Below, piece after piece: positions 7,749 to 15,869 of a stretch of 64,000 nucleotides of DNA. A program made the translations under genes and the position numbers. The notes beneath the pieces were generated by a model. It saw only the letters and a list, made by a program, of their open reading frames with translations. It was not told the origin of the DNA and did not search any database. Position 1 is the stretch's first letter; each line of letters begins with the position of its first letter. The DNA comes from Solidesulfovibrio aerotolerans (GTDB taxonomy: Bacteria > Desulfobacterota > Desulfovibrionia > Desulfovibrionales > Desulfovibrionaceae). Where the stretch lies: positions 147,634 to 211,633 of the forward strand of contig NZ_WVUD01000003.1 in the NCBI RefSeq assembly GCF_009856865.1. The letters run 5' to 3'.

Positions 7749-9710
7749 TTACCGGTAGTAACGCCTGAAATAGCGCCAGCCGGTGGGGTCGGTCAGGCCA
7801 AAACGGCGGGCGGCCAGATACTGCGCACACAACCAGACCACGCCGGCCGCCTTGCCGCCAAAGCCTGCTCCGGCCCAGCGCCGCCCGGACACCGTCACGC
7901 CGCCGCCAAGGCACAACGTCTCGCCGACAGCGCGCAGGCGCAACGACAGCTCGACATCCTCCATCAACGCCATATTCGGAAAGCCGCCGGCTGCGGCAAT
8001 CGCCTCACGGCGAAAAAACTGGCCCTGATCGCCAAAGCCGATGCCCGTGGTCCGGGCGCGCAGGGCATTAAGCATCGTTATAAACGCCAAGCCGGCCCCG
8101 GGCGCGTCAAAGTGCATGCCGACCACGCCGCCCCCGGCCCAGGGGCAGGCATTGAGCGCCCGGACTAGGCGGGCCGGGGCTGCGGCAGCCAACACCGCGT
8201 CGGCATGGAGCACCAGCACAACGTCGCCCAGGCCAGCGGCCAGCCCGGCCGCAATCTGTCCGCCGCGCCCGCCGCTGGCCGTAACCACCGTCGCGCCATG
8301 CCTACGGGCCAGGGCCGCCGTGTCGTCGGTGGAGCCGCCGTCGGCCACCACCACTTCGGTCAGGCCGATTCCCTGCAAGGAAGCAAGGCAGCGTTCGATG
8401 TTGGCCGCTTCGTTGCGCGCCGCAACGACCACCGACACCGTACGCACCAGCGCAAAGGCTCGCAGCGGGGCAAGAAAGGCCGGCCGGCGCAGGGAGGCGG
8501 CCAGCAGAAGCAGGAAGGGCAGCCAGACCACGGCCATGGCCCAGCCCTCGCCGCCAAGGCCGGCGGCCCGTAGCCAGGTCGGCGTGGTGACGATTGCCTG
8601 GGCAGCCAGCAACCACAAGATCGGCCAGCCCGGCCGCAGGGTCCAAAACGGAATAACCACCAGGAAATACCAGGGATAGACCGTGGGCAGACAGGCCAGG
8701 ACCACAACAATGGCCAACAACGCCCCCCGGGCCTGATCCTGGATGGCCAGCCAACCCGCTGCCAGGGCCAGTCCGCCCGCTACCAGGGCCACGGCCGGAG
8801 CCTTGGCGGCCAGGACGGGCTGCAAGGCGGCCACGAGCGGTCCGCCATGGGAGAGCTGGCCGGCAAAAGCAATTAATGAGGCAAAGAGGCCGAACCCGGC
8901 GTCCATGTAGGGCAGAAAACACACCAGAGGCACGAGTGCCCAGGCAGCCTTGCCGACGTTTTTGCCTGAGAAAAAGAAAGGAATGAGCAGCAAGGCCGGA
9001 TATTTCACCAGCCCGGCGGCCCCGAGCCAGAAAAATCCCCATCCCTGGCGGCGGTTGTCTTCAAAGGCGGCCAGAGCCAAGGTTACGGCCAAGGCGACCA
9101 GGGCGTCGAGATGCCCTTCTCCGGCTCCCATGGCCAGGGTCAGGGGATTGAGCAGAAAAAGGGCCAGCCAGACGGCGGGCAGGCCGCGCCTTGCCAGCAG
9201 CCGGGCCAGGACCAACCCGGTGAGCATATCGGCCAGGGCAAAAGTGATCCTGAAGGCGATTGGCCGGGGGCTTATGGCGGCCACGGCGCGGCAGAACAGC
9301 TCGGCCAGGGGCGGATAGGCGGCGGTCAGTTCCGGGTGGTTGACCCGGGCCAGCGCGTCCCTGGCCGGAGCGGAGAGCAAGGGCGGCAGGCGCGCATCGC
9401 GCGGGGCGAGGCTATACGGATTGCCCCCGGCTCGCTGCATGTCCCCTTCCACGAGGTAACGGTTCGCATCTGAATCGGCCGGCCAGGCCCACAAAAACAG
9501 CAGGCGCACCAAAACGGCCAGGACCAAAAGGCCGACCGTGGTCCGATGCCGGGGAAAGGCCGCAGGAAAGCCGCGCACCGCCAGGAGCAACCCGGCAAAG
9601 CCCGCCAGGAAACAAACGGCGTACCCGACCCGCCCCACTTCGTAGCGGCCGCACAGCGCCAGCCCGGCCAGGGCCAGGACGAGGGGGACAAACCGCCATA
9701 CTGCCCACAT
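7749..9710 (-). CDS. Fusion of multi-span GT87-like mannosyl/glucosyltransferase and GT2 glycosyltransferase
   Basis: A 653-residue protein from the ATG at 9710 (an upstream GTG/ATG is possible). Residues 1 to about 420 contain many hydrophobic helices with the acidic pair in WPADSDANRYLVEGD near residue 80, as in polyprenyl-phosphate-dependent membrane glycosyltransferases (GT-C/GT87 type). Residues 422-653 are a soluble GT-A family 2 domain of the TIGR04283 type: VSVVVAARNEAANIERCL, VVVADGGSTDDT, LHADAVL and MEDVELSLRL. A fusion of these two enzyme types suggests one protein builds and moves a lipid-linked sugar. The gene start overlaps no neighbour; its 5' region follows the DUF547 gene closely. 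Confidence 0.82.
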   Translation of the reverse strand: MWAVWRFVPLVLALAGLALCGRYEVGRVGYAVCFLAGFAGLLLAVRGFPAAFPRHRTTVGLLVLAVLVRLLFLWAWPADSDANRYLVEGDMQRAGGNPYSLAPRDARLPPLLSAPARDALARVNHPELTAAYPPLAELFCRAVAAISPRPIAFRITFALADMLTGLVLARLLARRGLPAVWLALFLLNPLTLAMGAGEGHLDALVALAVTLALAAFEDNRRQGWGFFWLGAAGLVKYPALLLIPFFFSGKNVGKAAWALVPLVCFLPYMDAGFGLFASLIAFAGQLSHGGPLVAALQPVLAAKAPAVALVAGGLALAAGWLAIQDQARGALLAIVVVLACLPTVYPWYFLVVIPFWTLRPGWPILWLLAAQAIVTTPTWLRAAGLGGEGWAMAVVWLPFLLLLAASLRRPAFLAPLRAFALVRTVSVVVAARNEAANIERCLASLQGIGLTEVVVADGGSTDDTAALARRHGATVVTASGGRGGQIAAGLAAGLGDVVLVLHADAVLAAAAPARLVRALNACPWAGGGVVGMHFDAPGAGLAFITMLNALRARTTGIGFGDQGQFFRREAIAAAGGFPNMALMEDVELSLRLRAVGETLCLGGGVTVSGRRWAGAGFGGKAAGVVWLCAQYLAARRFGLTDPTGWRYFRRYYR

Positions 9711-9787
9711 CGCTGCCGCGTCGTTGCCCCGAACTTGGCCCACAGCGCCCGGCCGGGAAATGTTCGTCTCTGGGACCACCCTCCCGG

Positions 9788-10579
9788 TCACGGCTGCTCC
9801 GGCGCGGCAGCGGGGGCTGACGGCCGCGCTCCCCGGGGCCGGTCGTTGAGCGCCCAATCATAGTCCGTGTACACCAGACGGTGGTCGGCCAAGGCGTCCA
9901 AGGCCGTAGCCAACCGGGGGCCGGCAAAGCGCCGAATGAAGGCCCACGCACCGGTTTCGCCGCCAAAATCCTCGCCGTACCAGTCAAAAAGCTTGCTGAC
10001 ATGCAGCCGGCCATCGGCCACGAAGGTCTGGGCCGGGTCATTGATAAACGCTGCGGTCTGTGCGTCGAGTTGGGCGTTAAGGGTCTGGCCCTGGTAGGGC
10101 ACCCCGGCCAGGGGCGGACAGCTCACGGAGGCGCAGTTCAGCGCAAAATGCAGGCGCGCGTCACCGTAGTGCCGGCGCAGGATACCGTGCTCGATGGCGT
10201 CGAGACTGACCGTTTTGCCAGCCAGCCGGACGAATTCCCGCTTCCAGGGGGATCGCAGGATGTTCCCGGCCTCCTTGATGGACCGGATTCCCGGCCAGTG
10301 GTCCAAAATCAGCTTGATGGTCCAGGCATTATAGGCGTTTATGTAAAAGGCAATCCGCTCTGGTTGCGGCAAGGTCGCAGGATCAACAGCGGCCATGGCC
10401 TCCAGGACGGTATTCAAAAGTGCTTCCTGCTCTTTGAGTCCCGCATAATCCACCCCGCCGTCGCGGACATGGGCGGCCAGCACAGCAGCATACCCGGCCG
10501 AATACGCCCCTTCGCCCCAAGCCTCGGCCCAACCCGTCGCCAGCAGGAAAAAGATCATCAAACAGATTCCAGGCCGCAT
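9788..10579 (-). CDS. DUF547-domain secreted protein
   Basis: A 263-residue protein with a signal peptide (MRPGICLMIFFLLATGWAEAWG) and a DUF547 domain over most of its length. Visible family motifs are FYINAYNAWTIKLIL, LDAIEHGILR, and HFALNCASVSCPPL. The domain has a papain-like look with conserved Asn, His and Cys, but its activity is not established. It is upstream of the glycosyltransferase fusion on the same strand, 77 bases away, so the two may be co-transcribed. The C-terminus is Pro/Ala-rich. Confidence 0.9.
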   Translation of the reverse strand: MRPGICLMIFFLLATGWAEAWGEGAYSAGYAAVLAAHVRDGGVDYAGLKEQEALLNTVLEAMAAVDPATLPQPERIAFYINAYNAWTIKLILDHWPGIRSIKEAGNILRSPWKREFVRLAGKTVSLDAIEHGILRRHYGDARLHFALNCASVSCPPLAGVPYQGQTLNAQLDAQTAAFINDPAQTFVADGRLHVSKLFDWYGEDFGGETGAWAFIRRFAGPRLATALDALADHRLVYTDYDWALNDRPRGARPSAPAAAPEQP

Positions 10580-10750
10580 CTTTCCACCTCCGCCACAGTT
10601 CGCGTGGGAAAAGGGCTGTCAGCGCACACGCCTTGTCGCGCTGGGCCGGCTCCTTTCGGGCAAAAGCGTAAGACGCCGCCCTGCTCCAGTTCCCGGCAAA
10701 AACCTCGCCCAGACTCAAAATTGCCGATGCGTGCTTTATAATACAGCCAG

Positions 10751-11152
10751 CTACTCCAGCTCCCGGCAAAGAGCCTCGCCCAGACCGCCCGGCCGCATGG
10801 GCCGCCACCCCTGGGCCGGGGCCAGGGTTCGGTCCAGCAGCTTGCCGCCAACGCCAATCCAGGCAGCCTGTTGGCGGGAGATGCGCTTTTGCCCGCAGTC
10901 AAGGCTCACCCGTTCCACGGCATAGGCCACGCCCACGGCAAAGCCCTGTTCGGCGGCGATATCGCGCCCTTCATCTGGGGCAAACACCCGCTTGATCCGC
11001 ACCTTGACCCGCTCGCCATCAGTTCGCACTGAATGGCGGTCATAATACAAAGCCACGGACTGATCGTCATGGGCGGCTAAAAACCGCCAATCCGTGGCCA
11101 GGGCCGGGCAGGCCGTTCCCGCAACAACGAGCAGGGTCAAAAGCAAACGCAT
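10751..11152 (-). CDS. Small secreted protein, surface-adhesin-E-like fold
   Basis: A 133-residue exported protein. The ATG at 11152 follows GGAGGC and opens with a signal peptide (MRLLLTLLVVAGTACPALA). The mature part has the pattern WRFLAAHDDQSVALYYDRHSV, then VKVRIKRVF, typical of small beta-rich proteins annotated as surface-adhesin E or CNP1-like. Two Cys (in LDCGQK and EALCREL) could form a disulfide. Function is unknown. It is divergent from the RNase P RNA gene. Confidence 0.68.
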   Translation of the reverse strand: MRLLLTLLVVAGTACPALATDWRFLAAHDDQSVALYYDRHSVRTDGERVKVRIKRVFAPDEGRDIAAEQGFAVGVAYAVERVSLDCGQKRISRQQAAWIGVGGKLLDRTLAPAQGWRPMRPGGLGEALCRELE

Positions 11153-11242
11153 GGAGCCTCCAAACGGTGCGGCGATGTGACATCGTTCCCCTTCTACCAC
11201 CGGCCCGGCCGGCTCTCAAGGCGACAATGACGACCATCCCCT

Positions 11243-11271
11243 TTGACGCAGCGGCAAAAGGGCCTTATGCA
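11243..11271 (+). promoter_or_regulatory. Sigma-70-type promoter of the RNase P RNA gene
   Basis: TTGACG at 11243-11248 and TATGCA at 11266-11271 are separated by 17 bases. The predicted transcription start is about seven bases further on, which matches the first paired base of the RNase P RNA at 11279-11281. Confidence 0.8.
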
Positions 11272-11278
11272 TCTGTCC

Positions 11279-11645
11279 GGGGAGTCGGACAGGCTATCGT
11301 CGCGGGCCGTAAGGCCCGGGGAGGAAAGTCCGGGCTTCACAGGGCAGGACGCTGGATAACGTCCAGCGGGAGCGATCCCGGGAGAGCGCAACAGAAAACA
11401 AACCGCCTGCGCCCCTAAGCGCAGGTAAGGGTGAAACGGTGGGGTAAGAGCCCACCAGTTGCCGTGGTGACACGGCAAGCTCGGCATGCCCCGTTCGAAG
11501 CAAGACCAAATAGGAGGGCGTTAAGGCTGGCCCGGCCGTGCCCTCGGGTAGGTTGCTTGAGGCCGTAGGCAACTGCGGTCCTAGAGGAATGATGGCCGCC
11601 CCGGAACTTCCGGGGAACAAAACCCGGCTTATCGGCCGACTCCCC
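11279..11645 (+). ncRNA. rnpB: RNase P RNA, bacterial type A
   Basis: The catalytic RNA of RNase P, which trims the 5' ends of tRNA precursors. The conserved block GAGGAAAGTCCGGGCTTCAC is near the 5' end, and the matching conserved region (AGAGGAATGATGGCCGCC, then AACAAAACCCGGCTTATCGG) is near the 3' end. The two ends pair over ten bases (GGGGAGTCGG with CCGACTCCCC), which is helix P1. The run of eight T at 11646-11653 directly after gives termination. Length is about 367 bases, usual for type A. Confidence 0.97.
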
Positions 11646-11675
11646 TTTTTTTTCCTTCAAACCAAAGGATGCCCT

Positions 11676-12884
11676 GTGTCCCTGTGGACCGTGCTGCTCG
11701 CTGCCGGCTGCGGAACCCGTTTGGCCGAGGCGGCGGGCGGCGTAAAAAAACAGTTTCTTTCCTGTGCCGGCCGGCCGCTCTACTGGCAATCTCTGGCCGC
11801 TTTTGCCAAATCCCCGGCCGTGACCGGGGTGGTGGTTGTCTTCCCGCCAGATGATCTGGACGCGGCCGCCCTGGAACTGGGGGGCCTTCTTGAACGCTGC
11901 CACCCGGGCATCCCGGTACTCACCACAGCCGGGGGGGCGCGTCGGCAGGACTCCGTGCAAAACGGTCTGGCCGCCCTACCCCGGGAAGCGGCCCTGGTGC
12001 TGGTCCACGACGCGGCCCGGCCCTTTGTCGATGCCGGACTCATCGGCCGGGTGGCCGACGCCCTGGCCGCCGGACACAAAGCCGTGATTCCGGTGCTGCC
12101 TGTCACCGACACCATCAAGGAAGTGGCCGGGGACACCGTCGTCGCCACCCTGCCCCGGGACGCCCTGGCCGCCGTGCAGACCCCCCAGGGCTTTGACAAG
12201 GCCCTGCTGCTGGCCGCTTTTGCCCATGCCGGCCCGGATTTCACCGTCACCGACGACGCAAGCCTCGTTGAACACCTGGGCCAGCCCGTTTTCACCGTAG
12301 CCGGAACCCCGGAAAACATGAAGATCACCCATCCCCAAGACTTGGCCCGGCTTGCACCCGCCGCCAGCCAGCCCCTGCCCGTCACCGGCTACGGCTACGA
12401 CGTGCACCGCTACGCCGATCCGAACCGGGCTCCCGGCAAACAACCGGCCCGGCCCATGAAGCTCGGCGGGTTTCCCATTCTCGGCGCGCCGGACGTGCTG
12501 GCCCATTCCGACGGTGACGTGCTGCTGCATGCCCTGACCGACGCGGTGTTGGGCTGTGTGGCCGGCGGTGACATCGGGCGCCTTTTCCCGGACAGCAATC
12601 CCGATTTCGACAACATGGCCTCGGGCGTGTTTTTAAGCGAAGCCCTGCTCCTGGCCAAAGCCAGGGGGCTGACCATCACCCACGTCGATCTGACTATCAT
12701 TGCCCAGATCCCGAAAATCAGCCCCCACGCCGAGGCCATCCGGGTCAATGTGGCGGCATTGCTCGCGCTGGATAAATCGCACGTCAACCTCAAGGCCACC
12801 ACCGAAGAGGGGCTGGGCTTTACCGGCGAAAAAAAAGGCATCAAAGCCGTCGCCCTGGTCACCGGCTGGCGGTTGGAGCAATAG
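11676..12884 (+). CDS. ispDF: Bifunctional IspD/IspF isoprenoid enzyme
   Basis: Two enzymes of the MEP isoprenoid pathway in one 402-residue chain. The N-terminal ~225 residues are IspD (2-C-methyl-D-erythritol 4-phosphate cytidylyltransferase): LLAAGCGTRL, KKQFL, VLVHDAARPFV. The C-terminal ~160 residues are IspF (2,4-cyclodiphosphate synthase): GYDVHRYADP, HSDGDVLLHALTDAVLG, DIGRLFPDSNP, and GLGFTGEKKGI. A GTG start at 11676 is chosen because it begins the IspD fold directly and has AAGGA eight bases upstream; an upstream in-frame region overlaps the RNase P RNA and is not coding. Such fusions are known in several proteobacteria. Confidence 0.95.
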   Translation: MSLWTVLLAAGCGTRLAEAAGGVKKQFLSCAGRPLYWQSLAAFAKSPAVTGVVVVFPPDDLDAAALELGGLLERCHPGIPVLTTAGGARRQDSVQNGLAALPREAALVLVHDAARPFVDAGLIGRVADALAAGHKAVIPVLPVTDTIKEVAGDTVVATLPRDALAAVQTPQGFDKALLLAAFAHAGPDFTVTDDASLVEHLGQPVFTVAGTPENMKITHPQDLARLAPAASQPLPVTGYGYDVHRYADPNRAPGKQPARPMKLGGFPILGAPDVLAHSDGDVLLHALTDAVLGCVAGGDIGRLFPDSNPDFDNMASGVFLSEALLLAKARGLTITHVDLTIIAQIPKISPHAEAIRVNVAALLALDKSHVNLKATTEEGLGFTGEKKGIKAVALVTGWRLEQ

Positions 12885-12890
12885 AAGAAT

Positions 12891-12909
12891 GCAGGGGCGC
12901 TGCCCCTGC
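12891..12909 (+). repeat. GC-rich hairpin, part of dispersed repeat family
   Basis: GCAGGGGC and GCCCCTGC form an 8-bp stem with loop GCT just after ispDF, followed by a G-run/C-run hairpin (CCGGGGGGATAATCCCCCCGG) and GACCCC. Very similar blocks are at 29815-29850 and 58665-58717, so this is a mobile or shared intergenic repeat that may also stop transcription. Confidence 0.7.
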
Positions 12910-12948
12910 ACCCCGCCGGGGGGATAATCCCCCCGGACCCCTTGGCTG

Positions 12949-12996
12949 GTGGGCTTTTTTCACCCCTGGCGAAAGCCAGGGGTGAAAAAAGCCCAC
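12949..12996 (+). repeat. Perfect 22-bp inverted repeat with GAAA loop
   Basis: Bases 12949-12970 are exactly complementary to 12975-12996, with a GAAA tetraloop at 12971-12974. The stem contains six T and six A in its middle, so each arm resembles a terminator tail. It lies between ispDF and cysS and could end transcription on either strand. Confidence 0.85.
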
Positions 12997-13065
12997 GGTC
13001 AGGTGAATACAGCCGTGGCTCTCTTACCCCAACCCCCTTAAAAAATTTTTGGGGAAAGAGGGGGT

Positions 13066-13113
13066 CCAGGGGGAGAAAACCCCTTTTTTCAACCAGGGGT
13101 TTTCTCCCCCTGG
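13066..13113 (+). repeat. 18-bp inverted repeat upstream of cysS
   Basis: Bases 13066-13083 pair perfectly with 13096-13113 across a 12-base loop that includes six T. It is the third strong hairpin in the 284-base ispDF-cysS gap. A strong stem 55 bases before the cysS start could attenuate cysS or simply terminate read-through. Confidence 0.8.
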
Positions 13114-13168
13114 TTGACTTTACAACTCCCCTTTGCAAAGGGTGAGGACTTTTTGACGGGAGGCGAGG

Positions 13169-14626
13169 ATGCAGCTTTATAACACCATGACCCGGGCCAA
13201 GGAGCCGTTTGTTCCCCGCGTGCCGGGCAAGGTGGCCCTGTACGTCTGCGGGATCACCGCCTACGACCTGTGCCATATCGGCCACGCCCGGTCTTCGGTG
13301 GTCTTTGACGTGCTCGTGCGCTATCTGCGCCACATCGGCAACGAGGTAAAATTCGTACGCAATTTTACCGATGTGGACGACAAGATCATCAAAAAAGCCA
13401 ATGCCGAGGGTGCGACCTCCACGGAGATCGCCGAGCGCTACATCGCGGCCTTTTACGAAGACATGGACAAACTCGGCATCCTGCGTCCCGACGCCGAGCC
13501 CAAGGCCACGGAATATATCGGCGAAATGGCAGCGCTGGCCCAGCGCCTCATCGACGGCGGCCATGCCTACCGCACCCCGTCGGGCGATGTCTATTTCCGA
13601 GTGCGCTCCTTTGACGGCTACGGCAAGCTGTCCGGCCGCGACGTGGAAGACATGCGTTCGGGCGCCCGGGTGGCTCCGGGCGAGGAAAAGGAAGATCCGC
13701 TGGATTTTGCCTTGTGGAAGGCTTCCAAGCCCGGCGAGCCGGTCTGGGAGAGCCCCTTTGGCCCGGGTCGGCCCGGCTGGCATCTGGAATGTTCGGCCAT
13801 GAGCGAAAAGCTCCTTGGCATGCCCATCGACATCCACGGCGGCGGCCAGGATCTGATCTTCCCCCACCACGAAAACGAAATCGCCCAGAGCGAGGCGGCC
13901 ATCGGCGGGGAATTCTGCCGCTATTGGGTGCACAACGGGTTCGTGCGCATCAACACCGAAAAAATGTCCAAGTCGCTGGGCAATTTCGTCACCATCCGCG
14001 ACATCTACGCCCGCTATCTCCCGGAAGTGCTGCGCTTTTTCCTTTTATCCTCGCAGTACCGCAGCCCGCTGGATTATTCCGACCAGGGCCTGGACGAGGC
14101 AGAGAAAGGCATCAAGCGCATTTATGCGGCCAAGGTGCAGATGGAGCAGGCGCTCACCCGCGCCAAATGGAGCGAGAGCAAGCTGCCGGCCGATGTGTCC
14201 GAAGAACTGGCCCGGCATGTGGAAGGCTTTACTGCCGCCATGGACGACGACCTCAACACCGCCCAGGCCATGGGCCATGTCTTTGGCCTGGTGCGTCTGG
14301 CCGGCCGCCTCATGGATGACAAGACCATGGCCAAAAGCCGGGAGACGGCGGACATCCTGCGCCGCATCCTGGACGCTTTGGCCGAGTGGTCCACGATCCT
14401 GGGGGTTTTGGGCAGCGACAGCCAGACGTTTCTGGCCGCATTAAAGGCTTGCCGTTTGACGCGCCTGGGCATCGACGCCGCCCGGGTGGATAGATTGGTG
14501 GCCGAGCGCCAGGAAGCCCGCAAGGCCAAGGATTTTGCTCGTTCCGATGTCATCCGCGACGAACTGGCCGGGCTTGGCGTGACGGTCATGGACACCCCCA
14601 CCGGCCCCCAGTGGGATATTGCCTAG
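13169..14626 (+). CDS. cysS: Cysteinyl-tRNA synthetase
   Basis: Class I aminoacyl-tRNA synthetase charging tRNA-Cys. The 485-residue length is normal. Visible features are CGITAYDLCHIGHARS (the zinc-ligand Cys and HIGH signature), the second zinc block WHLECSAMS, HHENEIAQSEA, and the KMSKSLGN loop. GGGAGG lies before the ATG. It is followed 10 bases later by a metallo-beta-lactamase-fold gene. Confidence 0.98.
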   Translation: MQLYNTMTRAKEPFVPRVPGKVALYVCGITAYDLCHIGHARSSVVFDVLVRYLRHIGNEVKFVRNFTDVDDKIIKKANAEGATSTEIAERYIAAFYEDMDKLGILRPDAEPKATEYIGEMAALAQRLIDGGHAYRTPSGDVYFRVRSFDGYGKLSGRDVEDMRSGARVAPGEEKEDPLDFALWKASKPGEPVWESPFGPGRPGWHLECSAMSEKLLGMPIDIHGGGQDLIFPHHENEIAQSEAAIGGEFCRYWVHNGFVRINTEKMSKSLGNFVTIRDIYARYLPEVLRFFLLSSQYRSPLDYSDQGLDEAEKGIKRIYAAKVQMEQALTRAKWSESKLPADVSEELARHVEGFTAAMDDDLNTAQAMGHVFGLVRLAGRLMDDKTMAKSRETADILRRILDALAEWSTILGVLGSDSQTFLAALKACRLTRLGIDAARVDRLVAERQEARKAKDFARSDVIRDELAGLGVTVMDTPTGPQWDIA

Positions 14627-14636
14627 CCAGCCCGCC

Positions 14637-15371
14637 ATGCCGGCGCGCCTTCTATACATCCACCACGACTGCTTTATCCTGGAAGCGGGCGCAAAGACCT
14701 TGCTCTTTGACTACCCCGCTTCCAGGTATCTGCCCCAGGCGGCGGCCCAGGTCGCTGCGGCGCATCTTGCCGGCACCGATCTGACGGTTTTCGTCTCCCA
14801 CAGCCACGACGACCATTTCGATCCCAACCTTGCAGCGGCAACGAGTCGGGCTGCCTCGCGCCGTTTCGTCGTATCCGACGACGTGGCCGACCTTTATGGG
14901 ACGGTCCTGCCGGCAGACACGGTGGTCCTGGAGCCGGACATGGTCCGGGAGGTCGGCGGCATGACGGTGGAAGGGCTTGAGAGCAACGATATGGGGCTGG
15001 CCTATCGCATCGACGTGGCGGGTCTGACCGTCTACTTCGGCGGGGATCTGGCCTTGTGGGACTGGCCGGGCAACTCGCCGGCGGCCAACCGGGCAGTGGG
15101 CATGTCCTGGCGGCGGGCGTTAACCCGGCTGGCCGAGCGCCCGGTGGACGTGGCCCTGACCAACATGGACCCCAGGCTGGCGGAAAGTCTGTCCGGCGCG
15201 CCGGAACTGCTCCAACGGGTCCAGCCGCGCTACTTCGCGCCCATGCACCTGGGCGGGCACGTCGCATACATCGAGCAATACGCCGAGCGTCTCACCCGTG
15301 ACGGCAGTGTTCTCTTTCGCTATGCCCGGCCCGGCGATGTTTTGGACATCGAGGACGCGCCTGCCGCCTGA
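14637..15371 (+). CDS. UlaG-like metallo-beta-lactamase-fold hydrolase
   Basis: A 244-residue cytoplasmic MBL-fold protein. The metal motif reads SHSHDDHFDP (HxHxDH-type), with DVALTNMDPRL and FAPMHLGGH supplying later ligands, and FGGDLALWD where an Asp ligand is expected. This layout is closest to UlaG/YddR-like lactonases, but substrate cannot be told. The ATG at 14637 lacks a clear ribosome site; a TTG at 14619, inside the cysS stop region, is an alternative and would imply translational coupling to cysS. Confidence 0.85.
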   Translation: MPARLLYIHHDCFILEAGAKTLLFDYPASRYLPQAAAQVAAAHLAGTDLTVFVSHSHDDHFDPNLAAATSRAASRRFVVSDDVADLYGTVLPADTVVLEPDMVREVGGMTVEGLESNDMGLAYRIDVAGLTVYFGGDLALWDWPGNSPAANRAVGMSWRRALTRLAERPVDVALTNMDPRLAESLSGAPELLQRVQPRYFAPMHLGGHVAYIEQYAERLTRDGSVLFRYARPGDVLDIEDAPAA

Positions 15372-15451
15372 CCGGCGTTACTTTAGAAAACAGAAATCCC
15401 GCCCTGCCGCTTGCGCCACGCTTCCGCCACCTGGCGGACTTGGGGCAGGCA

Positions 15452-15610
15452 TCACCGCCCTTGGGGATTTTTTTGGGCGCAGTGGCAGCCCCCAAGGGAC
15501 TTCTCGGCTGCGATCCGTTCCAGGATGGTCGAGCGGCCGGCGTTTCGGTTCAGATCAGCCTCGATGTCGGCCACGGTGTAGCCAAAGCAGAAGCACACCT
15601 GTTCGCGCAT
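15452..15610 (-). CDS. Small BFD-like (2Fe-2S)-binding protein
   Basis: A 52-residue protein with the four-Cys pattern of bacterioferritin-associated ferredoxin and CopZ N-terminal domains: VCFCFGYT (C6, C8) and GGCHCAQKNP (C42, C44), separated by a helical stretch with DIEADLNRN and STILERIAAEK. It should bind a [2Fe-2S] cluster. AGGGAA lies about eight bases before the ATG at 15610; a GTG at 15658 in frame is less likely. It stands alone between two convergent genes, and relatives occur widely in anaerobic deltaproteobacteria. Confidence 0.8.
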   Translation of the reverse strand: MREQVCFCFGYTVADIEADLNRNAGRSTILERIAAEKSLGGCHCAQKNPQGR

Positions 15611-15800
15611 ATCCCTATTCCCTGCCAGTGTCGCAAACCCATTAAAAATCTTCTCCACTTGCAGGGGTTCGGGGAGGGCATGCCGTCGGCCCTACGGTGG
15701 TTCCCGTCAAGCTTGTCCTGTGGCATTGCCTACCCGAGGCAAATGCATTTTCGTCCCACCAACCATAACAGCAACGCCGTTCCCCTTTAACCCCCTGCCT

Positions 15801-15845
15801 TTCAGGTGGGATTCCAAAGGGCTCAGCCCTTTGGCCGCCGGAGGC
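15801..15845 (-). repeat. Dispersed 45-base repeat, copy 2 (inverse of 7596-7640)
   Basis: Exact reverse complement of 7596-7640 and again intergenic, just after the radA stop. The surrounding 15611-15869 holds no gene I can support; it carries this repeat and the T-rich flank CCCCTTTAACCCCCTGCC that also matches near the first copy. Confidence 0.9.
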
Positions 15846-15869
15846 ATCTTCGGTTTTTGCACAGCGCGC

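Noticed and set aside
11538..11675. Longer start for ispDF
   Set aside because: The extra codons lie inside the RNase P RNA 3' part; the GTG at 11676 has a ribosome site and begins the IspD fold.
12410..13933. 507-codon minus-strand frame across ispDF and cysS
   Set aside because: It crosses two well-supported genes and a hairpin-rich gap; translation is not protein-like.
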